Positions 1 to 10,816 are shown, counted from the first letter of the stretch. The stretch: 64,000 bases of DNA from an uncultured Eubacteriales bacterium (GCA_902761365.1 CACWJZ010000004.1:1-64000), one strand, 5' to 3'. Numbers and translations: made by a program. Notes: generated by a model not told the origin, from the letters alone.

Positions 1-181
1 GGGCAGCTCCGTCATCGTCATCGAGCACAACCTGAACGTGATCAAGACCGCGGACTACATCATCGATCTCGGTCCCGAGGGCGGCGACGAGGGCGGCACA
101 GTGGTGGCCGCCGGCACCCCGGAGCAGGTGGCTTTGTGCGAACAGAGCTACACAGGGCAGTATTTGAGAGGTATTATTTAA
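1..181 (+). CDS. uvrA: UvrA C-terminal end (partial)
   Basis: Open from the left edge in frame 2 to a TAA at 179-181, giving about 59 residues. The peptide has the Walker-B-following segment of UvrA ([20 protein letters not shown], then GPEGGDEGG and a G-TPEQVA motif), which is highly diagnostic of the second ATPase domain of excinuclease ABC subunit A. UvrA is the damage-scanning ATPase of nucleotide excision repair. The 5' part lies outside the window, so nothing can be said of its promoter. A perfect hairpin (188-215) starts seven bases after the stop and may end its transcript. Confidence 0.95.
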   Translation, partial: GSSVIVIEHNLNVIKTADYIIDLGPEGGDEGGTVVAAGTPEQVALCEQSYTGQYLRGII

Positions 182-450
182 AGCTTTCTTCCCTTTTCTT
201 GAAAGAAAAGGGAAGACCAAAAGAACTTTAAGAAACACTGATACTTATCTATGTAGGCCATGTTATCTTCTTAAGTTTCTCTTTTTGCGCGACTTTTTCT
301 CTTTGTCTAAAGAGAAAAAGTCGCAAAAGACCAAAAAGAACTTCAAGAAACACTGATACTTCGTTGCGAAGACCATTTTATCTTCTTAAGCTTTTCTTTT
401 TCCGCCGCTTTCTCTTTTCACTGAAAAGAAAAAGCGGCAAAACAAAAAAA
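181..450. repeat. Tandem hairpin repeats between uvrA and the YdcF-like gene
   Basis: Three perfect stem-loops lie in a row: 188-200/203-215, 289-304/309-324 and 404-420/422-438. The arms are built from runs such as CTTTTCTTT and GCGACTTTTTCTCTTT. After the first and second, the same 26-base sequence recurs with one mismatch (221-246 and 336-361, beginning AAGAACTT), and both intervals share ATCTTCTTAAG. The unit is therefore a repeated element of about 115 bases, not a set of unrelated terminators. A related copy lies in the clpB-htpG gap. No gene is visible here; the apparent open frame through the third hairpin is not coding. Confidence 0.75.
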
Positions 451-462
451 GGAGCCCTATCA

Positions 463-1212
463 TTGAAATTGCTGCGCATCCTTTGTCTCGCCGTCGGCGG
501 CTTTCTGGTGCTGGACACCCTGATCGTCTGCTGCCTCAGCAACTATAACCTGGGCGTCATTTTGCCCGCGGTGCTGGGCCTGCCCCTGCTCCTTCTCGGC
601 CTCTTCTGGGGCCGCATGGACACCGGGTTCTGGCTGTTCCTCCGGCGGCTGGTGCTCGTCTGCTACGGCCTCGGCTGCCTGTTCCTCCTCTTCCTGGGCT
701 CACTGATGCTCCGGGCCATCGACCGGGGCGAGCACGGGGACTACGACGCATTGATCGTCCTGGGCGCGGCGGTCCACGGGGATAGGGTCACCTGGGTTTT
801 GAGCAACCGGCTGGACACGGCCTATGACTACGCCGTGGCGCACCCGAACACCACGCTGGTGGTCTCCGGCGGCCAGGGGGACGGGGAGAGCGTCACCGAA
901 GCCTCCGCCATGGCCGGGTACCTGGTTTGCCGGGGCATCGACCAAAGCCGCATCCTCCAGGAGGACAAAGCCACCAGCACGGCGGAGAACTTCGCCTTCA
1001 GCAAGGCCATCATCGACGAGCAGCTGGGCCCCGACGCCTCCATCGGCTTTGTCACCACCCGTTTCCACGTCTACCGGGCCGGCCGTGTGGCCCTGAAGGG
1101 CGGCATCCCTGCCCGAGGTCTCGGCGCCCCCGACGTGTGGTACCTGGCCATCAACAACTTCCTCCGGGAATGCGTGGGCATCTGCTGGTACATGGTGAAC
1201 GGGTGGATATAA
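463..1212 (+). CDS. YdcF/SanA-like DUF218 membrane protein
   Basis: A 249-residue protein. I start it at TTG 463 because AAAAAGGAG sits 8 bases upstream; an upstream open extension to 364 runs through a hairpin repeat and looks spurious. Residues 1-90 hold about three hydrophobic segments. The soluble half is the DUF218 fold: YDALIVLGAAV, then SNRLDTAYDYA, VVSGGQGDGES, EASAMAGYL and a STAENF motif, all typical of YdcF/ElyC/SanA proteins. Members are linked to envelope and peptidoglycan-precursor homeostasis, but the reaction is not established. It is followed by a bidirectional terminator shared with clpB. Family assignment is firm; function is inferred only. Confidence 0.85.
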   Translation: MKLLRILCLAVGGFLVLDTLIVCCLSNYNLGVILPAVLGLPLLLLGLFWGRMDTGFWLFLRRLVLVCYGLGCLFLLFLGSLMLRAIDRGEHGDYDALIVLGAAVHGDRVTWVLSNRLDTAYDYAVAHPNTTLVVSGGQGDGESVTEASAMAGYLVCRGIDQSRILQEDKATSTAENFAFSKAIIDEQLGPDASIGFVTTRFHVYRAGRVALKGGIPARGLGAPDVWYLAINNFLRECVGICWYMVNGWI

Positions 1213-1225
1213 CGCCAAAACGCAA

Positions 1226-1260
1226 AAACAAGCGGGAACGAATCCCGCTTGTTTCTTTTT
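1226..1260. terminator. Bidirectional terminator between YdcF-like gene and clpB
   Basis: A 12-bp stem (1226-1237 with 1243-1254, loop ACGAA) is flanked by an A-run on the left and CTTTTTT on the right. It can serve both convergent genes. Confidence 0.85.
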
Positions 1261-1265
1261 TGGGT

Positions 1266-3854
<2,589 letters not shown>

Positions 3855-4152
3855 AGGGATGCCCCCTTTCGTTTTCTAGTCTTTATTTTTGCCGCTTTTT
3901 CTTTTCGGGTGAAAAGAAAAAGCGGCGGAAAAAGAAAAGCCAAGAATGGATAATTGTCTAAGGAAGAAAGTATTACTCTTTCTTAAAGTTCTTTTGGGCG
4001 TCTTTTCTTTCAGGGTGCGGAGCCAAGCGCTGCCTGTGGCAGATGCAGCGAGGCGCAACACGGGCAAAACAATGAGAAATCAAACGTAGTGCGGATTTCG
4101 ATTATGTTTTGCACCTGGTCAAAAGACGCGAAGCTTTCAATAAATACCTCTA
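3855..4152. repeat. Hairpin repeat in the clpB-htpG gap
   Basis: A perfect 16-bp stem-loop (3891-3906/3911-3926, loop GGGT) lies just upstream of clpB. About 55 bases further on, 3982-3993 is the reverse complement of the AAGAACTTTAAG core that repeats at 221 and, with one change, at 336. The element is thus present in the opposite orientation here. The rest of the gap holds no coding frame I can support. Confidence 0.65.
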
Positions 4153-6039
4153 TCACATGAACTTGCAGACCAGCTCCGAGAATGCCGCGGGATCGTCCAG
4201 GGGCAGGCCGGCCATCAGCCGCGCCTGCTGGTAGAGGAGCTCCGCGTACTCCTTCCGGTCCGTGTCGGAGAGGGTGGCCAGCTTCTGGAACACCGGGTGG
4301 TTGGGGTTCAACTCCAGCACGAACTCCATGGGAATGTCCCCGGCGTTGGGCATGGCCTTGAGGACCTTGTACATCTCGATGGACACGCCGCCCTCGCCGT
4401 TGAGGCAGGCCACGCTCTTGGTGAGCCTATCGGACAGCTTCACTTCCTTCACCTTGCCGCCCAGGTCCTCCTTCAGCTTCTCCAGCAGGTCCTTGCTCTC
4501 GGCGGCCTTCTCCTCCATGGCCTTCTTCTCCTCCTCAGAGCTGAGGCCCAGATCGTCGTCCGTGGCCGCCTTGAAGGGCTTCTCCTCAAAGCTCCCCAGC
4601 ACCCGCACAGCGAACTCGTCCACGTCGTCCGTCAGGCACAGCAGGTCGTACCCCTTGTCCCGGATCAGCTCCGCCTGGGGCAGGCCCAGACAGTGGCTCA
4701 GGCTGTCGCCCGCGGCGTAGTAGATGGCCTTCTGATCCTCCTTCATGGCCGCCACGTACTCGTGCAGCGTCACGTTCTTGTTCTCCGCCGCGGACCAGAA
4801 CAGCAGCAGGTCCTTCAAAAAGTCCGCGTTCATGCCGTACTGGTCGTAGACGCCGAACTTGATGCTCTGGGCGAAGGCCTTGTAGAAGGTTTCGTACTTC
4901 TCCCGGTCGCTCTCCAGCATCTTCTTGAGCTCGGACTGGATCTTCTTCTTCAGGTTATTGGCGATGGCCTTGAGCTGCCGATCATGCTGCAGCATCTCCC
5001 TCGAGATGTTCAGCGACAGATCCGGCGAATCCACCAGGCCCTTGACGAACCCGAAGTAATCGGGGAGCAGGTCCTCGCAGGCGTCCATGATCATGACGCC
5101 GCTGCTGTACAGCTTCAGCCCCCGCTTGTAGCCCTTGGTGTAGAAGTCCCAGGGCGCCTTCTTGGGGATGAACAGCAACGCCGTGTAGGACACCGCGCCC
5201 TCCACCGACACCCGGATCACGCTCAGGGGGTCGTCCATGTCGAAGAAGTTATCCCGGTAGAACCGGTTGTACTCCTCGTCCGTGACCTCGCTCTTCGCCC
5301 GTTTCCACAGGGGGACCATGGAATTGAGCACCACGTCCTCCATCACGGTCTCGTACTCCTGGGGCTTGCCCTCCTCCTTCTCGCCCTTCGGTACCCGCTT
5401 CTCCTCCATCATGCGGATGGGGTAGCGGACGTAGTCGCTGTATTTCTTCACCAGGGACGTGAGGGTGTACTCCCGCAGGTACTGGCTGTAGTCCTCGCCC
5501 TCCTCGTCGTCCTTCAGGGTCAGGACGATCTGGGTCCCCACGGTGGGGTAGTCGAAGGGCTTCACGGTGTAGCCGTCCTGGCCGTCGCTCTCCCACACAT
5601 GGCCCTCGCCGTCCTCGGTCCGCGAATACACCTTGATGTTCTTGGCCACCATGAAGGCGGAATAGAAGCCCACGCCAAACTGGCCGATCACGTCCATCTC
5701 GGGGGCCGCCTTGCCCTCCTCGGGCTTATCCATGGCCTGCTTGAAGGCCAGGGTGCCGCTCTTGGCGATAGTGCCCAGGTCCTCCTCCAGCTCCTTCTCG
5801 GTCATGCCGCAGCCGTTGTCCGTGATGGTGAGCGTCCGGGTGCTCTCGCTGGGAGTCAGCCGAATAAAATAATCGCTCCGGTCCATGCCCTCGCCGCCCT
5901 TCTGCATGGCGGCGTAGTACCGCTTGTCGATGGCGTCGCTGGCGTTGCTGATCAATTCTCTCAAAAAGATTTCCTTATGGGTATAGATGGACATGTCCAG
6001 CAGCCGCTTGGACTCCGCCTTGAACTGTTTCTTTGCCAT
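4153..6039 (-). CDS. htpG: Chaperone HtpG (Hsp90)
   Basis: A 628-residue Hsp90 of usual bacterial length. The GHKL ATPase domain shows LRELISNASDAIDK, DNGCGMT and GQFGVGFYSAFMV. The middle domain contains the SPDLSLNISREMLQ signature, and the C-terminal dimerisation region follows. I place the start at 6039 (MAKKQFKAES) because AGGTG lies 6 bases upstream; a longer open frame to 6120 would run through the promoter and the CIRCE operator. HtpG is a cytosolic, ATP-driven chaperone. Its control by HrcA is suggested directly by the operator at 6066-6092. Confidence 0.97.
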   Translation of the reverse strand: MAKKQFKAESKRLLDMSIYTHKEIFLRELISNASDAIDKRYYAAMQKGGEGMDRSDYFIRLTPSESTRTLTITDNGCGMTEKELEEDLGTIAKSGTLAFKQAMDKPEEGKAAPEMDVIGQFGVGFYSAFMVAKNIKVYSRTEDGEGHVWESDGQDGYTVKPFDYPTVGTQIVLTLKDDEEGEDYSQYLREYTLTSLVKKYSDYVRYPIRMMEEKRVPKGEKEEGKPQEYETVMEDVVLNSMVPLWKRAKSEVTDEEYNRFYRDNFFDMDDPLSVIRVSVEGAVSYTALLFIPKKAPWDFYTKGYKRGLKLYSSGVMIMDACEDLLPDYFGFVKGLVDSPDLSLNISREMLQHDRQLKAIANNLKKKIQSELKKMLESDREKYETFYKAFAQSIKFGVYDQYGMNADFLKDLLLFWSAAENKNVTLHEYVAAMKEDQKAIYYAAGDSLSHCLGLPQAELIRDKGYDLLCLTDDVDEFAVRVLGSFEEKPFKAATDDDLGLSSEEEKKAMEEKAAESKDLLEKLKEDLGGKVKEVKLSDRLTKSVACLNGEGGVSIEMYKVLKAMPNAGDIPMEFVLELNPNHPVFQKLATLSDTDRKEYAELLYQQARLMAGLPLDDPAAFSELVCKFM

Positions 6040-6065
6040 ATCTTTCACCTCATATTCTTGTCGTT

Positions 6066-6092
6066 TTAGCACTCGGCCTTTTAGAGTGCTAA
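6066..6092 (-). promoter_or_regulatory. CIRCE (HrcA operator) of htpG
   Basis: TTAGCACTC, nine bases, GAGTGCTAA: an exact match to the CIRCE consensus. It lies just downstream of the htpG -10 box and about 27 bases before the start codon, where bound HrcA would block transcription. Confidence 0.95.
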
Positions 6093-6103
6093 TCACTGTC
6101 CTA

Positions 6104-6131
6104 AATATACCACGCCCCACGCCAAATGCAA
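6104..6131 (-). promoter_or_regulatory. htpG promoter
   Basis: On the minus strand TTGCAT and TATATT are separated by 16 bases. The expected start point falls at the edge of the CIRCE element. Confidence 0.75.
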
Positions 6132-6250
6132 CAGCTCAGGAGGGGTTTTTGCAATTATTCCACAATTCGGTCAAGACGTTTTTGCAAACAAAAAGGCCCT
6201 TCACAAAAGGAAGAACCTTATTTCATAAACGAATTAACAATAGACTTATA

Positions 6251-6901
6251 TCATATTCGTGAAATCATGCCTCTTATCGATTCGATAATATCAGAAAACC
6301 CTATCCCCGTAATTCTACTGAAAGCCACAAACTCCATAGCTATGATAAAAACATATATGATCGCAAAAGAAATAATAAGCTTATTGCTACGCCAAACATA
6401 TTTCCTTTTAACAGGAACTATATGTGTGATGAATGAAAGCAAATTACTTGCTATTTCCTTCAAATACATAAAAGGAGAAATAATGTCTTCCTTAAGATTT
6501 CGCAAAACTATTATGCGCAAGTTTTTTCTAGAAAAACTTGTGTGCCGTATGCTAAATTCAACCAGAATTGAAAGTATACCGGCAAACACATATACTCCTA
6601 AAGAAAAGAAAAAGGGCAAAAGATATCTTGACTTATCAGCATGGAATATAAATATACTAATAGCCAACATTATCATTGTCCAAAACCCAATGTACGACAT
6701 AAATCCAATAGTATAAAGAAGAATTTTAGTTACCTTTGAATCTCCGCTGCTAATATTATCCCAAGAAAGACTGTTTTTATAACCACAATTTGTGCACTTC
6801 CAAAGGTATTTGTGATCATCAAAGTTTTTCTGCGAATTCAGCAGAGCTCCGCAATGATCACAGTACCAATCTATACCTGGAAATCTTGGTTCTCTTGCCA
6901 T
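6251..6901 (-). CDS. Zinc-ribbon membrane protein, unknown function
   Basis: A 216-residue protein. An N-terminal zinc ribbon is formed by CDHC (residues 14-17) and CTNC about 18 residues later. Three to four hydrophobic segments follow (one ending YIGFWTMIMLAISIFIF, one in LPFFFSLGVYVFAGILSIL, one near the C-terminus in ISFAIIYVFIIAMEFV). GGGAGAA precedes the ATG. The gene is markedly A+T-rich against its G+C-rich neighbours, which suggests recent acquisition. Zinc-ribbon plus membrane anchors is a common layout in uncharacterised Firmicutes proteins; I do not recognise a specific family. Confidence 0.7.
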   Translation of the reverse strand: MAREPRFPGIDWYCDHCGALLNSQKNFDDHKYLWKCTNCGYKNSLSWDNISSGDSKVTKILLYTIGFMSYIGFWTMIMLAISIFIFHADKSRYLLPFFFSLGVYVFAGILSILVEFSIRHTSFSRKNLRIIVLRNLKEDIISPFMYLKEIASNLLSFITHIVPVKRKYVWRSNKLIISFAIIYVFIIAMEFVAFSRITGIGFSDIIESIRGMISRI

Positions 6902-7003
6902 GACAGATTCTCCCTCGTGCTTTTATTGTATGAGCTAGAATATTATACTATCAATCCTATAATTTGTAAATCAAAAAAACCATGGTGCGACTTGTTTATC
7001 CCT

Positions 7004-7282
7004 TCAGCACTGCCATATGGGCACGTTGTGCCAAAGGTAGCTTAGGGGCGGGGGCGGCTGGCGCTCCGCCTTTTTTTGCTGCAGGTGGGCCTGGGCCGCC
7101 TCCCGGGTGTGGAAGAGCCGGTCGGCGCGGACCCGGATGCCGCCCCGGACGTCGGTGAAGCGGACGGTATAAAGCCCCCCGCTGTGCAAGCGCACCTGGG
7201 CCTCCCGCACGGTGCGGCAGGATTCCACCAGATAGACCATCTGACCCAATCGTATAGGATTTTGCGGCGCGATCCCCTCCAT
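7004..7282 (-). CDS. Small conserved hypothetical protein (KOW-like beta fold?)
   Basis: A 92-residue protein with a pattern seen in short Firmicutes proteins of unknown role: QMVYLVES at the start, then a strand-rich stretch (YTVRFTDVRGGIRVRADRLF) and a closing helix TREAAQAHLQQKKAE. This suggests a small beta-barrel plus helix. The start is uncertain: GTGGAGG is almost on top of the ATG at 7282. It sits just upstream of, and opposite to, tRNA-Met. The overlapping long frame on the same strand is not real. Confidence 0.5.
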   Translation of the reverse strand: MEGIAPQNPIRLGQMVYLVESCRTVREAQVRLHSGGLYTVRFTDVRGGIRVRADRLFHTREAAQAHLQQKKAERQPPPPLSYLWHNVPIWQC

Positions 7283-7387
7283 GCCTCCACTGTACCGGCC
7301 GCCGCCGCCCGCCGCAAATGAACGAACTGTGATTCAGACCCGTCTATGGGACATGTCCCCATCCCCATGTTTTTTTGCCAAAAACCC

Positions 7388-7416
7388 TTGACAGCCGCCC
7401 ACCCGCTGGATATAAT
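7388..7416 (+). promoter_or_regulatory. Consensus sigma-A promoter of tRNA-Met
   Basis: TTGACA, 17 bases, TATAAT: both hexamers and the spacing match the consensus exactly. The tRNA begins 12 bases after the -10 box. Confidence 0.93.
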
Positions 7417-7427
7417 AACTTCGCTAT

Positions 7428-7504
7428 GGCGGTGTAACTCAGTTGGCCAGAGTAGTCGGTTCATACCCGACCTGTCATTGGTTCGAATCCAATCGCCGCT
7501 ACCA
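7428..7504 (+). tRNA. tRNA-Met (CAU anticodon)
   Basis: A 77-base cloverleaf with encoded CCA. The acceptor GGCGGTG pairs with CGCCGCT; the D-stem is ACTC/GAGT, the anticodon stem GTCGG/CCGAC with loop TTCATAC, and the T-arm ATTGG-TTCGAAT-CCAAT. The anticodon is CAU. The sequence resembles elongator tRNA-Met; a lysidine-modified Ile tRNA cannot be excluded from anticodon alone. Its last 12 bases are repeated at 14526-14537 and mark the left edge of an inserted element. Confidence 0.93.
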
Positions 7505-8578
7505 GTTTTTCGGAAACAGACTCCAATGTAGAAACCACATTGAAGTCTGTTTTTTCGTTGTCCGAGGTCACTTCGATACGCTGGACCAGCAGATGGACGG
7601 CCCGGCTGTCCGGCGCGGTGCGGATGGACTTGAGCCAGTCCAGTATCACGTCCGTGGAGTATTCCTCCGGCGGCGTGGTGTTCTCCAGGACCTTGATCTC
7701 CTCCTTGATGGTCTTCATCTTCTCGTGGATGTCCGAGAGGATGTCCGGGGCCAGGACCATGACGGACATGTTCCGCATGAGGGTGTCGTACTCCTGCTCC
7801 TTGGCGGCGATCTGCTTTTGCAGCGCCGCGTCGAAGGATTCCCGACAGTCCCGCCGATGATCCTTGTAACTTCGCAGGAACTGGGCGATCTTCATCTGCA
7901 TGGGCTCCGAAAGGAGCTGCGCGAGATAATCCTTTACGGCCTTGTCCACCTGGGCTACCCGGACCACTGGGGCCCCGCAATGCTTCTTGCAGTAATAGTA
8001 GTGATACCTTCCGCCTTTTCGATCCGGGGCGCTGCAAACGTGCATCTTTTCCCCGCACTGACAATAGACTAGCCCGCTGCACAGATACGTTCCCGGGTTC
8101 TTCCCGGTCTGCTTTCGATCATCCATGATTTTTTGCACCTCGAAAAATGTATTTTTGTCCACGATCGCCGGGATCGCCCCATCCAGCCGGATGGCGTCTT
8201 GTGTCTCCAACCGCGTTTTGCGGTGGCGGCACCCTTCCACCGAGTACACATAGATACCCGCATACTTCTCGTTGCGCAGGATCTCATAGATCTGCGTATA
8301 CTTGATGGGGCTGCCGTTGCGGCCTTCAGGGCGGCGTCAAACATCTTCCGCACATAGAATGCTTCCAGTTCGTTGATGATCAGCTTTTGGTCCACCACGC
8401 GAAACCCGAAGGGGGCGGGGCCGCCGTTGTGCAGCCCCTTCAAAGCGATCTCCCTGTGCCCCTTTCGGACCTCCTTGGACAGGTTCTTGCTGTAATACTC
8501 CGACAAGACCCACATCATCTGTTTGGCGAAATCGCCTTCGATGCTGGTGCCGAAGTTCTGCGCCACGGCGATGATATC
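7461..8578 (-). pseudogene. Large serine recombinase remnant (left end of island)
   Basis: Two frames together give the middle and C-terminal parts of a large serine recombinase. The first (8578 down to about 8325) has SEYYSKNLSKEVRKGHREIALKG-type sequence and ELEAFYVRKMFDAAL. The second (about 8325 to 7461) has YTQIYEILRNEKYAG, the zinc-ribbon segment (CSGLVYCQCGEKMHVC, CKKHCGAP), a long coiled coil and the terminal TLESVSEKL. A frameshifting deletion of some 20 codons lies near 8321-8326. The catalytic N-terminal domain with its serine is absent. The last codons run antisense through tRNA-Met, as expected for an integrase whose att core lies in its own 3' end. It should be inactive. Confidence 0.85.
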
Positions 8579-8870
8579 GATGCAATTATAGAATGAAACC
8601 TTATCCGCAGGTATTATTCCTCTTTTGCCGGGCTTCCTGTATCTGTAAACCGATAGCTCGCCATCGTTCTTTACAAGCCACGGCTGAGAATTACATGCAC
8701 TCGGCGCAAACCTGACGATATCGGTCACACCTGGGATCTGTTCACCTTCCCATATTTCCTCAACGCGCTTTCTTTTGAAATCTCGTTCAGTGTCAATGCA
8801 TCTGACGTACCCGCTTTTACTAACTGTAAACTCATAAACTGCACCTTGTTTTATCCTTTTTTCGTAATTC
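8579..8870 (-). pseudogene. Nitroreductase fragment fused to the recombinase remnant
   Basis: In one frame with the recombinase piece, about 90 residues upstream match a nitroreductase-like flavoprotein: RFAPSACNSQPW, then VYRYRKPGKRGIIPADKVS and FYNCID. Homology stops at about 8579 and recombinase sequence follows without a stop. The N-terminal half of the nitroreductase is missing and there is no start codon with a ribosome site. It is best read as a chimeric scar. Confidence 0.65.
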
Positions 8871-9219
8871 TGAAGCGGCAATGATCTGCGCCTTGCAAAA
8901 CTGTTTCCAGTATTTCTACGTCGAATATGCTTTCCGGTTCCAACTGACGCAGGATATACAGAATGCTCTGCCTGCTGCAATTACAGTGATCCGGATCTGT
9001 GATCTGTCCGGACAGGACTTTCTCACAGGTGCATTTTTCATACCCAAGCTCATATACACGGCCGGGCACGATTACTTTCCCAAAGTATCCGTTCCCATTC
9101 ATAGCCTCGCCGTATACTTTGTCGAAATCGCCCCCGCAAGATGTATAGAGTTCGCGTTGAGCCGGAAGGACGTGATCCTTCACGCAGGCAACTGCCTGAT
9201 CATAATACTCCTCTTTCAT
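8851..9219 (-). CDS. Cys-containing ATC-hydrolase-like protein
   Basis: A 122-residue protein starting at MKEEYYDQAV; GGAGGA lies 10 bases upstream, which favours this ATG over one 18 bases earlier. The C-terminal half carries clustered cysteines (KCTCEK, HCNCSRQS) and ends in VLQGADHCRFRI. This ending is typical of the L-2-amino-thiazoline-4-carboxylate hydrolase-like/V4R-like small-domain proteins of Clostridia. These are often near nitroreductases and TetR regulators, as here. The substrate is unknown, and the protein is shorter than the family norm, so it may be a truncated remnant. Confidence 0.55.
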   Translation of the reverse strand: MKEEYYDQAVACVKDHVLPAQRELYTSCGGDFDKVYGEAMNGNGYFGKVIVPGRVYELGYEKCTCEKVLSGQITDPDHCNCSRQSILYILRQLEPESIFDVEILETVLQGADHCRFRITKKG

Positions 9220-9298
9220 GATACTGCTGTCCTCCATGAATTTCGATTCACGATATCCCGGCAAGCGAGAATTTGTGCGTTTGTTTTTTCGTTGTTCC

Positions 9299-9712
9299 TT
9301 AGTGTGAAATCGCGCAAAGAACAATGTTCAATAGTATCAATATGTGAAGAATAATGTGATACAGATCGGGTATGAGGCGTTTTTCACTCATGGGAATGAG
9401 CCTTACCGTATCTTTGAAGTATTCATTGTATCCTTTTAGTTTGCTTTCGGAAGCACCGAAGATGGTGTAATACCAATGACAAAAAAACTGAATAACAAGC
9501 CATATTACAAGGATTGCAAACAAGATCCATCTGCCTGCGGGCTGAAACAGGTAATAGGTGATCAGACCTATGCTATATAGACAGAGCATGACAAACTCCG
9601 CGCTCTTGATACCCATTCCTTCAACCAGAAGCAGTTTACCGAAGCGCCATGTTATCGTGCATCCCAGAAACCATATCCAAAGCAATAACTGTGCAATTAA
9701 TGTAAATACCAT
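9299..9712 (-). CDS. Small multi-pass membrane protein, unknown
   Basis: A 137-residue protein with an excellent AAGGAGG 5 bases before the ATG at 9712. Four hydrophobic segments can be seen: VFTLIAQLLLWIWFLGC, FVMLCLYSIGLITYYLF, WILFAILVIWLVIQFF and LYHIILHILILLNIVLC. No catalytic motif is visible. It lies between the GNAT/isochorismatase operon and the ATC-hydrolase-like gene on the same strand and may be cotranscribed with them. Confidence 0.7.
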   Translation of the reverse strand: MVFTLIAQLLLWIWFLGCTITWRFGKLLLVEGMGIKSAEFVMLCLYSIGLITYYLFQPAGRWILFAILVIWLVIQFFCHWYYTIFGASESKLKGYNEYFKDTVRLIPMSEKRLIPDLYHIILHILILLNIVLCAISH

Positions 9713-9799
9713 TTTATCCTCCTTAAATTCACCAGATCCCGATTTGTTCGTTTCTCCGTCCCGACAAACGGGGATTGTCAATCGCATAAACGTATTCTT

Positions 9800-10312
9800 T
9801 TATAATCTGAGTTCCATTTGAATATCAAAAGGTTCGTCTTCCACACGGGAAGGTATCGGATGTTCACTCAGCCGAAAGCCCATCGCCCTGTAAAAATCTA
9901 TGGTTTTCTCAGCGGAACAGCAGGACGCGTACAGGGCCAAAGCTCCGCGGCCTCTTGCGTACTCAGCGGCCGTTTCGATCAGGCGCCGTCCGATCCCGCG
10001 CCGTCTGAACGGGCGGGAAACGTGAAAGCTGTCGATGATCAGGCGACCCTCGTTCAGTTCCGGCATCAGCATGATCTCACCGACCACCGCGTCCCCCTCG
10101 AACGCGCAGAAGATGGTATATCTGCCGGAGAGTATCTCTCCCGCCTTTTTGCGCCTCTGCTCGGGCGACCAGGTCTCGCTAAAGGGCTGGAAAGTCAAAA
10201 CGAGTCTTCCGTTTTCCATGCGCCAAACATTTTGGACCTCTTGAGATCTGTCAAATAGATCCAACGACGTTTCGCAGAAATTGTTCCTGTCTGCCCGCTT
10301 GATCTCGATCAT
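9800..10312 (-). CDS. GNAT N-acetyltransferase
   Basis: A 170-residue GNAT-fold protein. The acetyl-CoA pyrophosphate loop is RRRGIGRRLIE (motif A), preceded by the strand LIIDSFHV; motif B is ALALYASCCSAEKTIDFYRAMGF, a common GNAT pattern. Its ATG overlaps the TGA of the isochorismatase gene by four bases, so the two are translationally coupled. It is probably a small-molecule acetyltransferase. The acceptor cannot be predicted, but a TetR-controlled operon suggests detoxification or resistance. Confidence 0.88.
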   Translation of the reverse strand: MIEIKRADRNNFCETSLDLFDRSQEVQNVWRMENGRLVLTFQPFSETWSPEQRRKKAGEILSGRYTIFCAFEGDAVVGEIMLMPELNEGRLIIDSFHVSRPFRRRGIGRRLIETAAEYARGRGALALYASCCSAEKTIDFYRAMGFRLSEHPIPSRVEDEPFDIQMELRL

Positions 10313-10803
10313 GTTTTTCGATACTCCTCTAATGCTCTGACCTCACAGCCCTTGGCCCCATAGTAGGCAAGCATTTCCGGCATCTTCTTCAAGTCATAGC
10401 TGGTCACACAATCGGAGACGACATGGACGGCAAATCCGGCCTTCGTCATGTTGAAGCAGGTGGATTTCACGCAGCCTGTAGCGTCCGCGCCGGTGATGAA
10501 AAACTCGTTGATCCCGTTTTCCCGAATAAACTCCGAAAAGGGTTCGCTGGTCAAAGCGTTGGCCTTCGTCTTCACGAAAATATGATCCGAGACGATCCTG
10601 AGCTCCGGCGCAAGTTCCGCTCCTTTTGTGCCCGGCTTGAAGGTCCGGGTACCGGGGGAGAGGTTATTGTGCTGTATATACACGATCTCCATGCCGCTTT
10701 CCGCCGCCCAGTCAATGGCGGCGTTGAGCTTATCAATGATATCCCGATAGTGTTTTGTGATGTCGTTTTGAATATCGATCACGACAAGCGCTTTTCTGCT
10801 CAT
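10309..10803 (-). CDS. Isochorismatase-family cysteine hydrolase
   Basis: A 164-residue protein starting at 10803, where GGAGG precedes the ATG. The family triad is visible: D10 in VVIDIQND, a lysine in FVKTKAN (residues 77-82) and C111 in GADATGCVKSTC. Length and motifs fit the nicotinamidase/isochorismatase-like hydrolases, which cleave amides or enol ethers; the substrate here is unknown. It lies 13 bases after the upstream GNAT gene and overlaps the next GNAT gene. Confidence 0.9.
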   Translation of the reverse strand: MSRKALVVIDIQNDITKHYRDIIDKLNAAIDWAAESGMEIVYIQHNNLSPGTRTFKPGTKGAELAPELRIVSDHIFVKTKANALTSEPFSEFIRENGINEFFITGADATGCVKSTCFNMTKAGFAVHVVSDCVTSYDLKKMPEMLAYYGAKGCEVRALEEYRKT

Positions 10804-10816
10804 TTTATCGCCTCCT

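Noticed and set aside
7042..8082. Long minus-strand frame across tRNA-Met and the recombinase end
   Set aside because: It crosses the tRNA and shows only shifted recombinase sequence; the true remnant uses another frame.
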